From positions 58,446-122,445 of the forward strand of contig NZ_JALDTZ010000001.1 in assembly GCF_023109105.1 (NCBI RefSeq): 64,000 nucleotides of DNA. The letters run 5' to 3'. The translations under genes and the position numbers were made by a program. Below the pieces are notes generated by a model. It ran no database searches, was not told the origin of the DNA, and saw only the letters and a list, made by a program, of their open reading frames with translations. Below are positions 45,653 through 54,902 of this stretch, one piece after another; within the stretch, counting starts at the first letter, position 1, and every line of letters starts with the position of its first letter. This stretch comes from Streptococcus mitis. GTDB taxonomy: Bacteria > Bacillota > Bacilli > Lactobacillales > Streptococcaceae.

Positions 45653-47464
45653 ATGTCAAACAACGTTGAAATTATAAAAGCAAATCCTTTAGTAACTAGA
45701 AGAAATGATAATAGTGGTTCTTTATCGAGGAGAGTAGCAGCATATTGTCGTGTTAGTTCCGATAGTGATGATCAAAAAAATAGCTATGATTCTCAAGTTC
45801 GTCATTATAGAGAGTATATATCACAGCACCAAGATTGGATTTTGGTTGACATTTATGCTGATGAAGGGATTTCAGGAACTCAAGTTGGAAAAAGACAAGA
45901 TTTTCAAAGATTGATTTCAGATTGCCTTGATGGAAAAATAGACTATATCATTACCAAAGCCATTGCTCGCTTTGCTAGAAATACATTAGATACTCTCAAA
46001 TATGTTCGTTTGCTCAAAGATAAACAAATTGGTGTATTTTTCGAAGAAGAAAATATTGATACTTTAACTATGGATGGTGAGTTACTATTGACGATATTAA
46101 GTTCAGTGGCTCAACAGGAAGTTGAAAATACATCTGCCCATGTTAAAAAGGGGTTAAAAATGAAGATGCAACGTGGAGAACTTATTGGTTTTCAAGGTTG
46201 TCTTGGTTATGACTATAATCAAGATACAAAGTCGATATCAATAAATGAAAAAGAAGCCAAGATAGTACGTTATATTTTTGAACGATACATTGATGGTATT
46301 GGGGGTAGGGCAATAGCTAGAGAACTTGATGAACTAGGTTATAAAACTCCGAGAGGTCTTGATCACTGGCAAGATACAACAGTTTTAGGAATTATTAAAA
46401 ACGAGAAGTATAAAGGTGATATTCTAATGGGAAAAACTTTCACTGTTGACCCCATTAGTAAGAGACGTTTAATAAATTTCGGTGAAGAAGATAAATACTA
46501 CATTAAAAATAATCATGATGCGATAATTAGTCCAGAAATTTTTACACAGGCGCAAGAAATTCGATTACGGAGATCAGGAAACAAAAAAACCATAGCAAAT
46601 ACAAAAGGTAAACGAGAAAGATATTCAAGAATGTACCCTTTTAGCAGTAGATTAGAATGTGGTTTTTGTGGTACTGTTCTGTCTAGAAGAAGTTGGCACT
46701 CTAGTTCAGAGTACAAAAAGATTATTTGGCACTGTACAACATCTATAAAGAGAGGTAAAAAGTATTGCACTCATAGTAAAGGAATAGAGGAAAAAGCAAT
46801 AGAAAATGCTTTTTTACAGAGCTACCAACAGTTGTTTTATGAAAATAATAACCTAACTGAAGACTTTCTTGAAATTATAAAAGAAGAGCTTACTGATGAT
46901 ACCTTAAAAGTGGAGTTGACTAAGATAGTTAGTAAATTAAATTCGTTGTACAAAAAAGAAGAAAAATTAGTTTCAATGAATCTAGATGGAAAAATAAGTG
47001 ATTCTGTATATGAAGATAAATTCAATCAAATACAAATTGAGAAAGAAAAACTTTTAGAAGAAAAAGTAAATTTAGAAGTAACTTTAAAATCAGAAGTTGA
47101 TATAAAAAGTAGATTAGAGAATTTTAAAGAAATTTTAACTTCACAAAAAACTTTGACGGAGTTTGACAAGGACATTTTTGAAAGTATCGTTGAAAAAATA
47201 ATAGTAGGCGGAATAAATTCTGATGGAGAAATTGATCCAGCAATGTTGACTATAATTTTTAAAACGGGAGATTCTTCGACTAAAGATGCAAAATCTTACA
47301 AATCTAAAAGAAAGAATGCTAAAATAGATAATGATAAATTGTGTTTTAATGCCGTAACCGATGACGAAAAAAAGTGTACAAATAAAGAAAACAACGCATG
47401 TCGAGTGTGTGAGTTTGTTAGTGAAACATTTTTAATATGCATAAGAGTTAAAATTGACTACTAA
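45653..47464 (+). CDS. Large serine recombinase (element integrase)
   Basis: 603 residues. N-terminal resolvase domain with catalytic Ser35 in YCRVSSDSD, plus ARFARNTLDTL and SSVAQQEVE. A recombinase domain follows (GYDYNQDTKSI...GYKTPRG), then a zinc ribbon (CGFCGTVLSRRSW ... WHCTTSIKRGKKYC) and a coiled coil. It should cut and join attachment sites with a 2-bp crossover. Ribosome-binding site taggaggtt. It is the last element gene; the right attachment site probably lies at or just past its end. Confidence 0.94.
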   Translation: MSNNVEIIKANPLVTRRNDNSGSLSRRVAAYCRVSSDSDDQKNSYDSQVRHYREYISQHQDWILVDIYADEGISGTQVGKRQDFQRLISDCLDGKIDYIITKAIARFARNTLDTLKYVRLLKDKQIGVFFEEENIDTLTMDGELLLTILSSVAQQEVENTSAHVKKGLKMKMQRGELIGFQGCLGYDYNQDTKSISINEKEAKIVRYIFERYIDGIGGRAIARELDELGYKTPRGLDHWQDTTVLGIIKNEKYKGDILMGKTFTVDPISKRRLINFGEEDKYYIKNNHDAIISPEIFTQAQEIRLRRSGNKKTIANTKGKRERYSRMYPFSSRLECGFCGTVLSRRSWHSSSEYKKIIWHCTTSIKRGKKYCTHSKGIEEKAIENAFLQSYQQLFYENNNLTEDFLEIIKEELTDDTLKVELTKIVSKLNSLYKKEEKLVSMNLDGKISDSVYEDKFNQIQIEKEKLLEEKVNLEVTLKSEVDIKSRLENFKEILTSQKTLTEFDKDIFESIVEKIIVGGINSDGEIDPAMLTIIFKTGDSSTKDAKSYKSKRKNAKIDNDKLCFNAVTDDEKKCTNKENNACRVCEFVSETFLICIRVKIDY

Positions 47465-47480
47465 AAAAGGAATTATTATC

Positions 47481-47891
47481 ATGGGAATATTCGATGATTT
47501 TGAGTACAAAGAAAACTACCAAAATGAAGAAAAAGTAATTGAAGTACTTAAAAATATTTTAAGAGCAATTCATCTAAATAACTATAGAGATATTATGGAT
47601 TGTGTTGATGGTTCAGAAGTTGATGATATAAGAGAGTTACTTGAATATATTGACGATTCATTACAATTAAATGATTTTGATAAAATTGATGAATATGGCG
47701 TCGAATGTAATTTCTATCCGAATTATGAGTATTCTCAACTACAAGTTTATGAATTTAATGATCAAACTGGTTTTGCAGTTGAATATCAGATGACCTCCGA
47801 TTCTGAATTGGTAGATTTAACCCTACAATTAGAATTTTTATACAATGAGGATGGCTACAAAATAACTTCTATAGATGTAGATCCTGGATAA
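47481..47891 (+). CDS. Acidic protein of unknown function (DUF7668-like)
   Basis: 136 residues from ATG 47481, with aaaagga 9 nt upstream; the frame extends to a TTG inside the recombinase gene end but that has no ribosome-binding site. Acidic alpha/beta protein, with MGIFDDFEYKENYQNEEKVI at the start and an EFLYNEDGYKITSIDVDPG ending. It begins 17 nt after the recombinase stop. Unknown function; it resembles small immunity-type or house-cleaning proteins only in size and charge. Confidence 0.6.
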   Translation: MGIFDDFEYKENYQNEEKVIEVLKNILRAIHLNNYRDIMDCVDGSEVDDIRELLEYIDDSLQLNDFDKIDEYGVECNFYPNYEYSQLQVYEFNDQTGFAVEYQMTSDSELVDLTLQLEFLYNEDGYKITSIDVDPG

Positions 47892-48003
47892 ACCAAACTT
47901 AATTATCTTCGTTATATAGTACCTTTGTATACTAAGGATAGATAATTAGATTATAAGTTGCTTAGAATCTCGGTTAGTTTTTCAAATATTGAGAGGATGA
48001 AAG

Positions 48004-48570
48004 ATGTATCTATTGGAATTGTATCAAGGTGATTATCAAAAAGATTTAGTCGCTTTTGATTCTTTAGAAGAGGGGAAAGAATTTGTAGCCAAAATACCTG
48101 GATATACTCGAGAAAACAAAGATGGGTTTGAAGTGGAGTATGTGAATCCTAAATACTTGCCGGATTATATGGAAATTGTCTTTAATGGAAATATTGTCCC
48201 TTTATCTAGATTTTCCTTTGACCCTGCAGAAAATGTCGAAATTATTTGGAAAGAAATTTCGAATCTATCCGTTAAAAACGATAAAGTGGTCGAAGGAGCT
48301 ACAAAAGTCGATGCTTATGTAGTGAATAACGATGAAGTGAAAGCCTATATCGAAGCCAGAGAAGCAAACTTCCGAAAGGCAAAAGCTTTCTTAGAAAGCA
48401 ATGGGTATGAAGTTGATAGAAGCTATTTCGGAAGTGAAGATGGCGAAGCTATCGTCTATAGAAAAAAAGGGAGTGAAGATTGGCACTTCTTGTGTCACTT
48501 AGACCCAATGTTTGTAGAGATTGAAGATGTAGAAGGATATGTGAAAGAAGCGATGGAAGAGATACAATAG
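48004..48570 (+). CDS. Hypothetical protein, acidic, 188 residues
   Basis: Starts MYLLELYQGDYQKDLVAFDS; soluble, acidic. The second half has KAKAFLESNGYEVDRSYFGS. Ribosome-binding site gagaggatg. No domain recognised. It lies alone, with 110-140 nt gaps on either side. Confidence 0.65.
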   Translation: MYLLELYQGDYQKDLVAFDSLEEGKEFVAKIPGYTRENKDGFEVEYVNPKYLPDYMEIVFNGNIVPLSRFSFDPAENVEIIWKEISNLSVKNDKVVEGATKVDAYVVNNDEVKAYIEAREANFRKAKAFLESNGYEVDRSYFGSEDGEAIVYRKKGSEDWHFLCHLDPMFVEIEDVEGYVKEAMEEIQ

Positions 48571-48712
48571 TTAAAATAAATTCCTTGTGAGTGTCTAGCT
48601 TTGCTGGTAAAAGCGTAAAAGCCTTGTAACAAAGAAAATCTTTTACGTTTTAAAGTAGATTGGTGAGTTTAAACATAATTTCTAGTATAGCTAGTAGGGT
48701 TGGAGAAATAAG

Positions 48713-49183
48713 TTGATTTGGGATAAAGAATATTTTTCAAAATTTGAATTTATTATCTATTGTGGATGTGAAATTATTGGTTATTTTAAGTGTAATTTGA
48801 TGACCTCTGAACTGTCTTACCAAGAATCTAGTAATCGTGGAATCATCTCTTTTGAACATAGTCAGAAACTGTCAGAAAAAGCTCTGTCAAAACTAAAGCT
48901 CTATACGCATCTTATTGATTTTGAACAATATAGAACGGGGAACAATTCAAATAAGAAGGAAAAAATTATTGGTTATAGAGATGTATTTTCGATAACTTTT
49001 AAGGGCTATAGCCAAGATGGAAACCCTTTGCTGATTTATAAGATGGAATATGTATACAAGGATTGGTACAAAAGACCGATTGATAAACTATACAATTTTA
49101 TCAGTAATACCTATTTTTCAGACTGCCAAAATAATAGTTGTTTTATTGCTCAAGGGTTGATGGCTGGTGTACTTCCATTTTAG
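48713..49183 (+). CDS. Hypothetical protein, 156 residues
   Basis: TTG start at 48713 with gttggagaa upstream. Soluble protein beginning MIWDKEYFSKFEFIIYCG. No domain recognised. A promoter-like tataat lies at its 3' end before the next gene. Belongs to the small unknown cluster right of the element. Confidence 0.55.
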   Translation: MIWDKEYFSKFEFIIYCGCEIIGYFKCNLMTSELSYQESSNRGIISFEHSQKLSEKALSKLKLYTHLIDFEQYRTGNNSNKKEKIIGYRDVFSITFKGYSQDGNPLLIYKMEYVYKDWYKRPIDKLYNFISNTYFSDCQNNSCFIAQGLMAGVLPF

Positions 49184-49208
49184 GTATAATAGAAAGGTTT
49201 AATAGATA

Positions 49209-49574
49209 GTGAAATCAAAAAAATTATTACTCATAAATGGAATCAGTGCCATCATTGGATTTTATGTGATTGGTTACGCCTCTTCTGATTTTGAGGATTT
49301 TAAAATTTTTCATTTAATCTATCAGTTTTTTGAATCTCCTGATAGTGGTGCTGTCGTCAATGTAATCTGCTTTATTTTACTTATTTTAGCTTTTATAGCA
49401 TTCTTTCTTCATGATGAGGACTCAAAAGTCAATAAGAAAACCTATCAGTTTCTGTTTACTGCATCCATTCTTGGCTTTGCCCCCTTTTTTTCCTACTTTT
49501 CTTGTATATTAGCTTTAGTTTCAGGTGTTTTGTACCTGACAGACTATGTGAGTTTATCTACGAAAGACGTGTAG
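49209..49574 (+). CDS. Small integral membrane protein
   Basis: 121 residues from GTG 49209. Three to four hydrophobic segments (LLLINGISAIIGFYVIGYA, VVNVICFILLILAFIAFFL, and two near the C-terminus). gaaagg lies upstream. Family unknown. Confidence 0.6.
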   Translation: MKSKKLLLINGISAIIGFYVIGYASSDFEDFKIFHLIYQFFESPDSGAVVNVICFILLILAFIAFFLHDEDSKVNKKTYQFLFTASILGFAPFFSYFSCILALVSGVLYLTDYVSLSTKDV

Positions 49575-49711
49575 GAGTTAAATTATTGTAGCTTTAATTT
49601 TTTTAGTGAGTTATTGGATCTATTTGTCCAAGCTTATAAATGGAGTTTCAATAACACAAATGATATAATCAGGTACTAGAAATTTTGCGATATCTTTAAG
49701 GAGAATTATAA

Positions 49712-50596
49712 ATGAAAAAAATTATGTTAATTATTAATCCAACATCTGGAGGCGAAAAAGCCTTGGATTTTAAAGTTAAGTTAGAAAATAAAGCCTTAGA
49801 TCATTTTGAGCATGTGGAAACCAGAATTACTGAAAAAGCACTTGATGCGACAAGCTTTGCGGCAGAAGCTTCTAAAGAGAAGTATGATGCTGTCCTTGTT
49901 TTTGGTGGAGATGGGACTGTCAATGAAGTCATTTCTGGTATTGCTGAAAGAGACTATATTCCTAAGTTAGGGATTATTCCAGGTGGGACGGGAAACCTCA
50001 TTACAAAACTGTTGGAAATCAATCAAGACATCGATGGTGCGATTGATGAACTGGATTTTGATTTAACCAATAAGATTGATATCGGAAAAGCGAATGACAA
50101 TTATTTTGGTTATATCTTTAGTATCGGTTCTCTACCTGAGGCGATTCACAATGTTGAAATCGAGGACAAGACAAAATTCGGTATTTTAGCCTATGCTGTA
50201 AATACCATGAAGTCTGTCATGACGGATCAGGTTTTTAACATTAAGGTTGAGACGGAAAATGGAAATTATATTGGTGAAGCTAGTCATGTTTTGGTTCTCT
50301 TGACAAATTACTTCGCTGATAAGAAAATCTTTGAAGAAAACAAAGACGGCTATGCCAATATTTTGATTCTAAAAGATGCCTCTATATTCTCTAAATTATC
50401 CGTTATTCCTGATTTACTAAAAGGAGATGTTGTCGGCAATGATAATATCGAGTATATCAGAGCTCGTAATATTAAGATTTCTTCAGATAGTGAATTGGAG
50501 TCAGATGTTGACGGCGATAAATCGGATAACCTACCTGTAGAAATCAATGTCCTAGCTCAGCGAGTAGAAGTATTTTCAAAACCGAAAGAGGATTAG
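49712..50596 (+). CDS. Diacylglycerol/lipid kinase family protein (DgkB/YegS-like)
   Basis: 294 residues. Catalytic-domain motif GGDGTVNEVISG, with INPTSGG at the start and GGTGNL after it, as in bacterial DAGK/YegS lipid kinases. It probably phosphorylates diacylglycerol released during lipoteichoic acid synthesis. Strong ribosome-binding site aaggaga. tataat at 49664 may be its -10. A terminator follows. Confidence 0.88.
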   Translation: MKKIMLIINPTSGGEKALDFKVKLENKALDHFEHVETRITEKALDATSFAAEASKEKYDAVLVFGGDGTVNEVISGIAERDYIPKLGIIPGGTGNLITKLLEINQDIDGAIDELDFDLTNKIDIGKANDNYFGYIFSIGSLPEAIHNVEIEDKTKFGILAYAVNTMKSVMTDQVFNIKVETENGNYIGEASHVLVLLTNYFADKKIFEENKDGYANILILKDASIFSKLSVIPDLLKGDVVGNDNIEYIRARNIKISSDSELESDVDGDKSDNLPVEINVLAQRVEVFSKPKED

Positions 50597-50605
50597 TATA
50601 TAGAG

Positions 50606-50628
50606 AAAGCCTTTTTTAAGGCTTTTTG
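50606..50628 (+). terminator. Terminator after the lipid kinase gene
   Basis: aaagcc (50606-50611) pairs with ggcttt (50620-50625), then a T run. Confidence 0.75.
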
Positions 50629-50667
50629 TATACTTTAAAAGATTGTTCTTGTAAGGACGGACATTCC

Positions 50668-50724
50668 TTGCAAATAGTTTACAAAAATAGTATACTGGAT
50701 TTATTGATTTTGAAAACGTTTGCG
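50668..50724 (+). promoter_or_regulatory. Promoter and CcpA cre site of the glycosidase gene
   Basis: -35 TTGCAA (50668-50673), 17-nt spacer, -10 TATACT (50691-50696). TGAAAACGTTTGCG at 50711-50724 fits the cre consensus TGWAARCGYTWNCW at 13 of 14 positions and lies just after the predicted start, where CcpA would block elongation. This predicts carbon catabolite repression. Confidence 0.8.
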
Positions 50725-50758
50725 TAAAATTTGAATTAAAAATTTAGGAGACAAATTG

Positions 50759-52498
50759 ATGGAATTAAGTGCTATTTACCATAGACCTGAGTCGGAGTAT
50801 GCCTATCTTTACAAAGATAAGAAACTCCATATTCGGGTTCGAACTAAGAAAGGGGACATTGAAAGCATTAACTTGCATTATGGGGACCCTTTTATCTTTA
50901 TGGAGGAGTTTTATCAGGATACAATAGAAATGTCCAAAATAACTTCTGACGCCTTATTTGACTATTGGCAGGTTGAAGTGTCAGTTGACTTTGCACGTAT
51001 CCAGTATCTCTTTGAACTCAAGGATACAGAAGGTCAAAGTATTTTGTATGGTGATAAAGGGTGTGTGGAAAATTCTCTAGAAAATCTTCATGCTATTGGA
51101 AATGGATTTAAGTTGCCTTATCTTCATGAGATTGATGCATGCCAGATTCCTGACTGGGTTTCAAATACGGTATGGTATCAGATATTTCCTGATAGATTTG
51201 TCAATGGAAACTCTGACATCTCACCAGAAGGAACTTTAGACTGGGATTCATCTGCCACACCTAAGAGTGATGATTTCTTTGGTGGTGATTTACAGGGGAT
51301 CATTGACCATCTGGATTACTTGCAAAACTTAGGCATTACTGGACTTTATTTGTGTCCAATCTTTGAATCTACGAGCAATCATAAGTACAATACGACAGAT
51401 TACTTTGAAATTGACCGTCATTTTGGAGACAAGGAGACCTTTCGGGAGCTGGTCGAGCAAGCTCATCAGCGTGGCATGAAAGTCATGCTGGATGCTGTAT
51501 TTAACCATATTGGTTCGCAATCGCCTCAATGGCAAGATATTGTCGAAAATGGTGAGGAGTCTGCTTATAAAGATTGGTTCCATATCCAACAATTCCCAGT
51601 GACGACTGAAAAACTAGCTAACAAGAGAGACTTACCCTATCACGCTTTTGGTTTTGAGGACTATATGCCTAAACTAAATACAGCCAATCCAGAGGTCAAA
51701 GACTATCTGTTAAAGGTTGCGACTTATTGGATTGAAGAGTTTGATATCGATGCTTGGCGTTTGGATGTGGCTAATGAGATTGATCATCAGTTCTGGAAGG
51801 ATTTTCGAAAGGCAGTTTTAGCTAAAAAGCCTGATCTTTATATTTTAGGAGAAGTCTGGCATACGTCTCAGCCTTGGCTAAATGGAGATGAGTTCCATGC
51901 GGTCATGAATTATCCTTTATCTGATAGCATCAAGGACTATTTTTTGCGTGGGGTTAAGAAGACGGACCAGTTCATCGATGAAATCAATGGCCAGTCTATG
52001 TATTACAAGCAGCAGATTTCCGAAGTTATGTTTAATCTCTTGGATTCGCATGATACTGAACGAATCTTGTGGACGGCAGCTGAAGATATTCAACTGGTCA
52101 AATCAGCTCTAGCCTTTCTCTTTTTACAAAAAGGAACACCCTGCATCTATTATGGAACCGAGCTAGCCTTGACTGGCGGTCCAGACCCAGATTGTCGTCG
52201 TTGTATGCCTTGGGAACGCGTATCAAGTGACAATGATATGCTGAATTTCATGAAGAAGCTCATCCAGATTCGCAAACATGCGTCAGCAATCATTCCGAAT
52301 GGCAAGTATAGCCTAAAAGAAGTCAAACCAGATCTAGTAGCCTTGGAATGGCAATACGAAGGACAGGTCTTTAAAGCCATCTTCAACCAATCAACAGAAG
52401 ATTATCTTTTAGAGAAGGAAACCGTAGCACTAGCAAGCAATTGCCAAGAATCTGAGAATCAGCTTGTGATTTCTCCAAATGGATTTGTTATTTTCTAA
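50759..52498 (+). CDS. GH13 alpha-glycosidase (neopullulanase/cyclomaltodextrinase type)
   Basis: 579 residues from ATG 50759; aggag (50746-50750) is 8 nt upstream, better placed than for the TTG 3 nt earlier. N-terminal domain of about 120 residues, then the GH13 barrel: VMLDAVFNH, catalytic Asp in DAWRLDVANE, general acid Glu in LGEVWH, and LLDSHDTERI. The N-terminal extension and DAVFNHIG fit the neopullulanase/maltogenic amylase subgroup acting on maltodextrins or pullulan. No signal peptide, so intracellular. Controlled by a cre site. Confidence 0.9.
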   Translation: MELSAIYHRPESEYAYLYKDKKLHIRVRTKKGDIESINLHYGDPFIFMEEFYQDTIEMSKITSDALFDYWQVEVSVDFARIQYLFELKDTEGQSILYGDKGCVENSLENLHAIGNGFKLPYLHEIDACQIPDWVSNTVWYQIFPDRFVNGNSDISPEGTLDWDSSATPKSDDFFGGDLQGIIDHLDYLQNLGITGLYLCPIFESTSNHKYNTTDYFEIDRHFGDKETFRELVEQAHQRGMKVMLDAVFNHIGSQSPQWQDIVENGEESAYKDWFHIQQFPVTTEKLANKRDLPYHAFGFEDYMPKLNTANPEVKDYLLKVATYWIEEFDIDAWRLDVANEIDHQFWKDFRKAVLAKKPDLYILGEVWHTSQPWLNGDEFHAVMNYPLSDSIKDYFLRGVKKTDQFIDEINGQSMYYKQQISEVMFNLLDSHDTERILWTAAEDIQLVKSALAFLFLQKGTPCIYYGTELALTGGPDPDCRRCMPWERVSSDNDMLNFMKKLIQIRKHASAIIPNGKYSLKEVKPDLVALEWQYEGQVFKAIFNQSTEDYLLEKETVALASNCQESENQLVISPNGFVIF

Positions 52499-52582
52499 AA
52501 AGTGGTTGATAAGATTATGATCTTTTACTCAACTTATCTAGTATAATAAGGCTAGTTACTAAACCTGTAAAAGGAGAAAGAG

Positions 52583-53455
52583 ATGAAGAAATCAAGAAAA
52601 TTAGCAACATTAGGAATCTGTTCATTCTTGTTTTTAGGCTTGGTTGCTTGTCAACAACAAAATACTACTTCTGAAGGGGCGAGTCAAAGGCTAATCAGTT
52701 CATCTAAAGTCCCATGGAAAGCTACATACACCAATCTAAACAATCAGGTAAGTACAGAAGAGGTCAAATCGCTCTTATCAGCCCATTTGGATCCAAATAG
52801 CGTTGATGCATTTTTTAATCTTGTAAATGATTACAATACCATCGTCGGATCAACTGGCTTATCAGGAGATTTCACTTCCTTTACTCATACAGAATATGAT
52901 GTTGAGAAAATCAGTCATCTCTGGAATCAAAAGAAGGGCGATTTCGTTGGGACCAACTGCCGTATCAATAGTTATTGTCTTTTGAAAAATTCGGTCACCA
53001 TTCCAAAACTTGAAAAGAATGACCAATTGCTTTTCCTAGATAACGATGCGATTGATAAAGGAAAGGTCTTTGATTCCCAAGCTAAGGAAGAGTTTAATAT
53101 TCTATTTTCGAGAGTTCCAACTGAGGCAACGACGGATGTCAAGGTTCACGCTGAAAAGATGGAAAAATTTTTCTCCCAGTTTCAATTTAACGAAAAAGCT
53201 CGAATGCTGTCTGTAGTTTTGCACGACAATCTGGATGGTGAGTTTCTTTTTGTTGGACACGTTGGTGTATTGGTTCCAGCAGAGGAAGGCTTCTTATTTG
53301 TTGAGAAATTAACTTTTGAAGAACCTTACCAAGCGATTAAATTTGCCAGTAAGGAAGATTGCTACAAGTATTTAGGTACCAAGTATGCAGATTATACAGG
53401 TGATGGATTGGCTAAGCCGTTCATCATGGATAATGATAAGTGGGTTAATCTTTAA
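52583..53455 (+). CDS. DUF4300 lipoprotein
   Basis: 290 residues with a lipoprotein signal (lipobox LVAC, Cys23). The mature part matches what I know of streptococcal DUF4300 proteins: RINSYCLLKN, FSRVPTEATTDVK, HVGVLVP. Function unknown. Ribosome-binding site aaggagaaagag; -10 TATAAT at 52542. A 50-residue membrane-protein gene follows 12 nt later. Confidence 0.85.
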   Translation: MKKSRKLATLGICSFLFLGLVACQQQNTTSEGASQRLISSSKVPWKATYTNLNNQVSTEEVKSLLSAHLDPNSVDAFFNLVNDYNTIVGSTGLSGDFTSFTHTEYDVEKISHLWNQKKGDFVGTNCRINSYCLLKNSVTIPKLEKNDQLLFLDNDAIDKGKVFDSQAKEEFNILFSRVPTEATTDVKVHAEKMEKFFSQFQFNEKARMLSVVLHDNLDGEFLFVGHVGVLVPAEEGFLFVEKLTFEEPYQAIKFASKEDCYKYLGTKYADYTGDGLAKPFIMDNDKWVNL

Positions 53456-53467
53456 AGGTGGTATGAT

Positions 53468-53620
53468 ATGACAGTAATCTTAGGATTGTTATTTCTATTT
53501 TTCATGAGTTGGTGGGTTATTTCAATCGTTAATAGCCAGAAACCACGAAAAAATGAAACATTTATCGGATATATCCAAAGATATGATATTGATGGGGAAG
53601 GCTATCAAGCAGAAGTATGA
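53468..53620 (+). CDS. Small single-span membrane protein, 50 residues
   Basis: ATG 53468 with aggtgg just upstream, 12 nt after the DUF4300 gene. Hydrophobic helix at residues 3-21 (VILGLLFLFFMSWWVISIV), then a short polar tail ending YDIDGEGYQAEV. Probably cotranscribed with the lipoprotein. Confidence 0.6.
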   Translation: MTVILGLLFLFFMSWWVISIVNSQKPRKNETFIGYIQRYDIDGEGYQAEV

Positions 53621-53688
53621 GAAGTGACTGAGGAGGAAGATTCGTAATTAAAGAACAGAGTCATTGCTCATATTTCCAAACAGTCCAT

Positions 53689-53717
53689 TTGTAGTTTTAT
53701 CTGGATTGGTATATAAT
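53689..53717 (+). promoter_or_regulatory. Promoter of the 103-residue protein gene
   Basis: -35 TTGTAG (53689-53694), 17-nt spacer, -10 TATAAT (53712-53717). The ribosome-binding site aggagga of the next gene follows. Confidence 0.7.
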
Positions 53718-53748
53718 TTAACGTATAGAAAATAGGAGGACTAATCGA

Positions 53749-54060
53749 ATGGAATTAAAAGATTTTACAGAAAAAGAGCAGGAAATAATTAAGAAGGGGC
53801 TTACGACATCTAAGGTTAGTGACAAGGAAACTGCTGAGAAGATTCTCGCACTCGTCCCACAAGACTTGATTAAGCGAATCCCATTTTTCGTTAGAAAACA
53901 CGCTACGACACGTACGATTAAACGCATTTCCATTGAACACCCTGAACTCTACGCTGCAGCTCAAACAAGTGGTGAAATACCAGAAAAAGAACGTGAGGAA
54001 TTGCGTCAGATTATCACGACTATCTTTGAACAAAAAATGAATAAGCATAGTATTAAGTAG
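53749..54060 (+). CDS. Hypothetical helical protein, 103 residues (parent of a duplicated fragment)
   Basis: Soluble helical protein beginning MELKDFTEKEQEIIKKGLTT. Family not recognised. Its last 55 or so codons recur nearly unchanged at 54903-55069. Three nucleotides separate it from the alpha/beta hydrolase gene, so the two are one operon. Ribosome-binding site aggagga. Confidence 0.7.
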   Translation: MELKDFTEKEQEIIKKGLTTSKVSDKETAEKILALVPQDLIKRIPFFVRKHATTRTIKRISIEHPELYAAAQTSGEIPEKEREELRQIITTIFEQKMNKHSIK

Positions 54061-54063
54061 AGA

Positions 54064-54780
54064 ATGAAAATATATTTTATTGGCGGTTTGGGAAGCAATG
54101 TCTATCATAGCAAGGATTTTCTTCAAGAACTAGATTCGCAGGTCTATTTTCTGAATCCATATGAAACGCATCTTCGAGATGAAACAGAATTGAAATCATG
54201 GTTTAAAAATGAGATTGTAGGGGAAGAATCTATCTGTCTGATAGGTCATTCTCTTGGGGGAGATTTAGCTCGTTATCTTGCATCGGAATTTGAAGAAGTG
54301 AAGAAACTGATTCTTTTGGATGGTGGCTATTTAGATTTAGATAAGATTTTAACTTTAGATGTGGAATTAGAGGAAACTAAAAACTATATCAAATCTCAAA
54401 TTATTTCGGACTTAGATGTTCTTATTTCTAAAGAAAAATCTGAAGCAAAGCATTGGTCAGAAAATATGGAGAAAGCCGTAAGACAGTCCTATCACTGGAA
54501 TTCTGACTATAATAGATATGAGTTAGCTATAAATTATGAAAATATAGAAGCGATACTCAGCCTACGGAGGAAAATACAAGCTTTTAAGAGAGAAGTGGGA
54601 GATACCTTGTTTATCAGTCCTTGCTATTCTAATGAAGCTACATGGAGAGAGGAAGCCTTAAAAGAAATGCCAGATTATTTTGATACTATTTTTCTAGAAA
54701 ACGTTAGCCATGAGCTTCATACTGAAGCCCCCAAAGAAATCGCTAGTATGATTAATGAATGGCTCTCTCATTCTTTCTGA
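54064..54780 (+). CDS. Alpha/beta hydrolase
   Basis: 238 residues. Nucleophile elbow GHSLGG and C-terminal His in NVSHELHTE; N-terminal strand IYFIGGLGSN contributes the oxyanion region. No signal peptide. Substrate unknown, esterase or lipase type. Begins 3 nt after the previous stop and has no ribosome-binding site of its own beyond gtagag, suggesting coupled translation. Confidence 0.82.
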   Translation: MKIYFIGGLGSNVYHSKDFLQELDSQVYFLNPYETHLRDETELKSWFKNEIVGEESICLIGHSLGGDLARYLASEFEEVKKLILLDGGYLDLDKILTLDVELEETKNYIKSQIISDLDVLISKEKSEAKHWSENMEKAVRQSYHWNSDYNRYELAINYENIEAILSLRRKIQAFKREVGDTLFISPCYSNEATWREEALKEMPDYFDTIFLENVSHELHTEAPKEIASMINEWLSHSF

Positions 54781-54902
54781 GATGGTGATTGAATAGTGAT
54801 TATTAATATAGAATCAAAGTCTACTTAGACTCAACACAAAATGAGCAGGCTCTTTTTCTGTGATTCAGAAGAGAACTTGTTCGTTTTGTATTTTTATTCT
54901 TT

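Larger units (their letters stand above)
13661..47480. mobile_element. Integrative conjugative element, Tn5252-type backbone with serine recombinase (ends approximate)
   Basis: A contiguous set of conjugation and maintenance genes between the V-ATPase/ABC region and chromosomal genes. Transfer: PcfB-like, VirD4, Maff2, VirB6-like, PrgI, VirB4, CHAP hydrolase, VirB8-like, Toprim primase, oriT-like region, MobC-type proteins, relaxase. Maintenance and stress: PezAT, GNAT pair, HdiR-like repressor with UmuC. Integration: large serine recombinase at 45653-47464. The gene content matches Tn5252-family elements. No antibiotic-resistance gene was seen. The ends are set by gene content, not by identified att repeats, and may be wrong by a few hundred bases. 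Confidence 0.85.

Noticed and set aside
13600..47600. Attachment-site direct repeats at the element ends
   Set aside because: I compared the left (13.58-14.0 kb) and right (47.4-47.6 kb) regions and found no convincing shared core; serine recombinases may leave only 2 identical bases.
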